A stretch of 15,500 nucleotides of DNA, taken from NCBI GenBank assembly GCA_045105075.1, contig JBGCDD010000062.1:1-15500 (forward strand), written 5' to 3'. The notes under the pieces are model-generated. The model saw only the letters and a list, made by a program, of their open reading frames with translations. It did not search any database and was not told the origin of the DNA. The position numbers and the translations under genes are program-made. Numbering within the stretch: position 1 is the stretch's first letter; every line of letters begins with the position of its first letter. Positions 13,905 through 15,500 of the stretch are shown here, piece by piece. The stretch comes from JBGCDD01 sp045105075. GTDB lineage: Bacteria > Pseudomonadota > Alphaproteobacteria > Rhodobacterales > Rhodobacteraceae.

Positions 13905-14726
13905 ATGTCGAAACCAGACGCGCTTTCAATGCATTACGGACAAGGTGGCCTCCAAGGCCGTATTTCCGCCGCACTTTCGTCGGCCGGACTGCATGCGCCC
14001 TATGATCCTGATGATCTGGCCGGCGTGGATGAATTTCACATCGGCGGACGCCCTGCCACCATGGCGCTGATTGCGCAGCTGAACCTGACCGCATCGTCCA
14101 GATGCCTGGATGTGGGTTGTGGTTTGGGCGGGCCTGCGCGCGCCACGGCCAAATCGACCGGCGCGCATGTGACCGGCATTGATCTGACCCAGGAATTCGT
14201 CACCACCGGGCGCGCGCTCAGCGGGATGTGCGTGATGCTGGATCTGGTCAATCTGGTGCAGGGCAACGCGCTGGATCTGCCGTTTGGCGCCGCCGGTTTT
14301 GATGCGGCGTATATGATGCATGTGGGCATGAACATCGCCGACAAACCGGCGCTGATGCAGCAGGTGGCCCGCGTGCTGAAACCCGGCGCACGGTTTGGCG
14401 TTTATGACGCGATGCAGGTCGGCCCTGGCGCGCCGCAATACCCAATGCCCTGGGCCAGCGCGCCGGATCACAGCTGGCTGGGCACACCACAGGATTACGC
14501 ACAGGCGCTCGAGCAGGCCGGTTTTGACATTGTCGAGCAAACAGATTGCAGCGCTTTGGCTCAAAAAACCTTTGCCGCACAAGCCGCGTCGCGCGAAACC
14601 GGCCCGCCGCCGCTGGGGCTGCATCTGGTGATGGGGCCGGACACAAAACACAAGTTCGCCAATCTGCGCGGTGCGATCGACAGCGGCCTTTTGGCTCCGG
14701 TTCAGATCGTCGCGCAGCGCAGGTAA
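13905..14726 (+). CDS. Class I SAM-dependent methyltransferase
   Basis: A 273-residue methyltransferase. Motif I is LDVGCGLGG (68-76), the acidic ribose-binding position is D93 in GIDLT, and later motifs are GNALDLPFGAAGFDAAYMMHVGMN and VLKPGARFGVYDAMQ. The DEFHIGGRPAT segment (42-52) ahead of motif I and the overall shape recall sarcosine/dimethylglycine methyltransferase-like and UbiE-like small-molecule enzymes; the substrate is unknown. The start is ATG 13905 because GGGGAGGGA sits just upstream and the family-like sequence begins there; the frame remains open to about 13740, but that stretch is Arg-rich and not family-like. The gene appears to be its own transcription unit. The TAA stop lies inside a small GGTAA/TTACC hairpin without a T-run. 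Confidence 0.88.
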   Translation: MSKPDALSMHYGQGGLQGRISAALSSAGLHAPYDPDDLAGVDEFHIGGRPATMALIAQLNLTASSRCLDVGCGLGGPARATAKSTGAHVTGIDLTQEFVTTGRALSGMCVMLDLVNLVQGNALDLPFGAAGFDAAYMMHVGMNIADKPALMQQVARVLKPGARFGVYDAMQVGPGAPQYPMPWASAPDHSWLGTPQDYAQALEQAGFDIVEQTDCSALAQKTFAAQAASRETGPPPLGLHLVMGPDTKHKFANLRGAIDSGLLAPVQIVAQRR

Positions 14727-14734
14727 GCCCGCTC

Positions 14735-14763
14735 TTTACCCCGCGCGCCGGCCTGCCTATAAC
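14735..14763 (+). promoter_or_regulatory. Sigma-70-type promoter candidate upstream of ileS
   Basis: TTTACC (14735-14740, four of six bases of TTGACA) and TATAAC (14758-14763, five of six of TATAAT) are separated by exactly 17 bases. The expected transcript start, about 7 bases downstream, falls on or next to the ATG at 14771. A weaker alternative, TTCACG (14781-14786) with TATATC (14803-14808), lies further in. Confidence 0.5.
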
Positions 14764-14770
14764 GCGCCCC

Positions 14771-14821
14771 ATGCCCAGCTTTCACGCGTTCCTCATTCGA
14801 ATTATATCCCCGGCACTCTGA
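14771..14821 (+). CDS. Possible leaderless 16-codon leader peptide before ileS
   Basis: The frame encodes MPSFHAFLIRIISPAL and then TGA. It has three Ile codons in a four-codon span (ATT CGA ATT ATA), including ATA, which is unusual in GC-rich DNA. There is no ribosome-binding site, but the predicted transcript start from the promoter at 14735-14763 coincides with its ATG, so it could be translated as a leaderless message. A short ORF like this can occur by chance; I have no conservation evidence. Confidence 0.25.
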   Translation: MPSFHAFLIRIISPAL

Positions 14822-14824
14822 TCC

Positions 14825-14877
14825 CAGAGGCCGGGCAAAGGTGTCTGCCCTTGCGCACCGACAACTCTGCTGTTTTT
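14825..14877 (+). promoter_or_regulatory. Competing hairpins and T-run in the ileS leader
   Basis: GGGCA (14833-14837) pairs with TGCCC (14846-14850), and an outer CAGAG (14825-14829) pairs with CTCTG (14865-14869), followed 3 bases later by TTTTT (14873-14877). An overlapping alternative pairs GCAAAGG with CCCTTGC (one mismatch) and excludes the GGGCA/TGCCC stem. The arrangement resembles an attenuator, but the stems are short and unevenly spaced. Confidence 0.3.
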
Positions 14878-14900
14878 GACTTTGCCGAAGGACGCCTGAC

Positions 14901-15500
14901 ATGTGCGCCGAAACACCCGACTATAAATCCACGCTGAACCTGCCCAAAACCGACTTTCCGATGCGCGCAGGCCTGCCCAAACGCGAACCCGACTGGCTTG
15001 ATCGCTGGGCCCGCATCGGCGTTTATGACCGCCTGCGCGAGAAAACCGGGCGCACGCCCTTCACGCTGCACGATGGCCCGCCCTATGCCAACGGCCACCT
15101 GCACATCGGCCACGCGCTGAACAAAACCATCAAGGATATGATCGTGCGCTCCCATCAGATGATGGGCTTTGACGCGCGCTACATCCCCGGCTGGGATTGC
15201 CATGGTCTGCCCATCGAGTGGAAGATCGAGGAACAGTACCGCAAAAAGGGGCGCGACAAGGACGACGTGCCGATCAACGAGTTCCGCGCCGAATGCCGCG
15301 ATTTCGCCGCTGGCTGGGTCGATGTGCAGCGCGAGGAATTCAAACGCCTCGGCATCACCGGCAACTGGGACCAACCCTATCTGACCATGGATTTCCACGC
15401 CGAGCGCGTGATCGCCGAAGAGTTCATGAAGTTCCTGATGACCGGCACTCTGTATCAAGGTTCCAAACCCGTGATGTGGTCGCCCGTGGAACAAACCGCG
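14901..15500 (+). CDS. ileS: Isoleucyl-tRNA synthetase, N-terminal part (cut by the window end)
   Basis: The first 200 codons of IleS, the class I synthetase that charges tRNA-Ile. The reading frame runs through the right edge with no stop. The N-terminal class I signature HIGH is at residues 68-71, in DGPPYANGHLHIGHALNK (58-75). Downstream come GWDCHGLPIEWKIE, the FAAGWVDVQREEFKRLGITGNWD region and YQGSKPVMWSP at the edge of the editing domain, all in normal order. ATG 14901 has AAGGA 8 bases upstream (14888-14892), and the translation begins MCAETPDYKSTLNLPKTDFP, typical for this synthetase. A 174-base leader separates it from the methyltransferase gene. A full protein would be about 950-1000 residues, so most of the gene lies outside. 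Confidence 0.96.
   Translation, partial: MCAETPDYKSTLNLPKTDFPMRAGLPKREPDWLDRWARIGVYDRLREKTGRTPFTLHDGPPYANGHLHIGHALNKTIKDMIVRSHQMMGFDARYIPGWDCHGLPIEWKIEEQYRKKGRDKDDVPINEFRAECRDFAAGWVDVQREEFKRLGITGNWDQPYLTMDFHAERVIAEEFMKFLMTGTLYQGSKPVMWSPVEQTA

Noticed and set aside
14722..14740. GGTAA/TTACC hairpin as terminator of the methyltransferase gene
   Set aside because: The stem has 5 pairs, a 9-base loop and no following T-run, and it overlaps the better-supported -35 box.

Overview
The window is GC-rich, densely packed bacterial chromosomal DNA. Codon use, the ATGA/GTGA gene overlaps and the gene set (ycjX with a GNAT gene and ycjF, a cNMP-domain thioredoxin-reductase-like flavoprotein, truA, ileS, DUF2855, a GcvH paralogue) suggest an alphaproteobacterium, most likely Rhodobacterales (roseobacter group). 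That placement comes from family knowledge, not from a search. I see no tRNA, rRNA, CRISPR array, transposase, integrase or phage gene.

Left part (about 1-5150) is a metabolic patchwork. A MetE-C-terminal-like methyltransferase and an RraA/HMG-aldolase-like gene overlap on the + strand. They run head-on into a DUF2855 gene on the - strand, and the two stop codons share one CTAG. Divergent from DUF2855 is a GcvH-like gene whose lipoyl-lysine position is Glu. It converges on a ghrA-type 2-hydroxyacid dehydrogenase gene (- strand), and both genes end in the same TAGCGCGC string. Divergent from ghrA is a small multi-pass membrane protein of unknown function.

Middle part (5217-8235) is a tight + strand trio joined by two ATGA overlaps: an atypical peptidase-M19-like protein lacking several metal ligands, a 550-residue protein I do not recognise, and a 129-residue protein with a faint DUF3726-like start. 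The trio converges on truA, and again the two stops share a palindrome (TTAA).

Right part (9142-15500) is a + strand operon, ycjX - GNAT acetyltransferase - ycjF - cNMP/thioredoxin-reductase-like flavoprotein. The first three genes overlap by 4 bases and the fourth follows after 24 bases. A SAM methyltransferase follows behind its own likely extended -10 promoter, then ileS, cut by the window end. The ileS leader holds a credible promoter, a possible leaderless 16-codon ORF with three Ile codons, and competing hairpins followed by a T-run. This could be a translation-responsive leader but is unproven.

The most interesting points are the three enzyme-family members that lack canonical functional residues (GcvH-like without lipoyl Lys, M19-like without site-1 metal ligands, thioredoxin-reductase-like without CxxC), the unrecognised coupled 550/129-residue pair, and the ileS leader.
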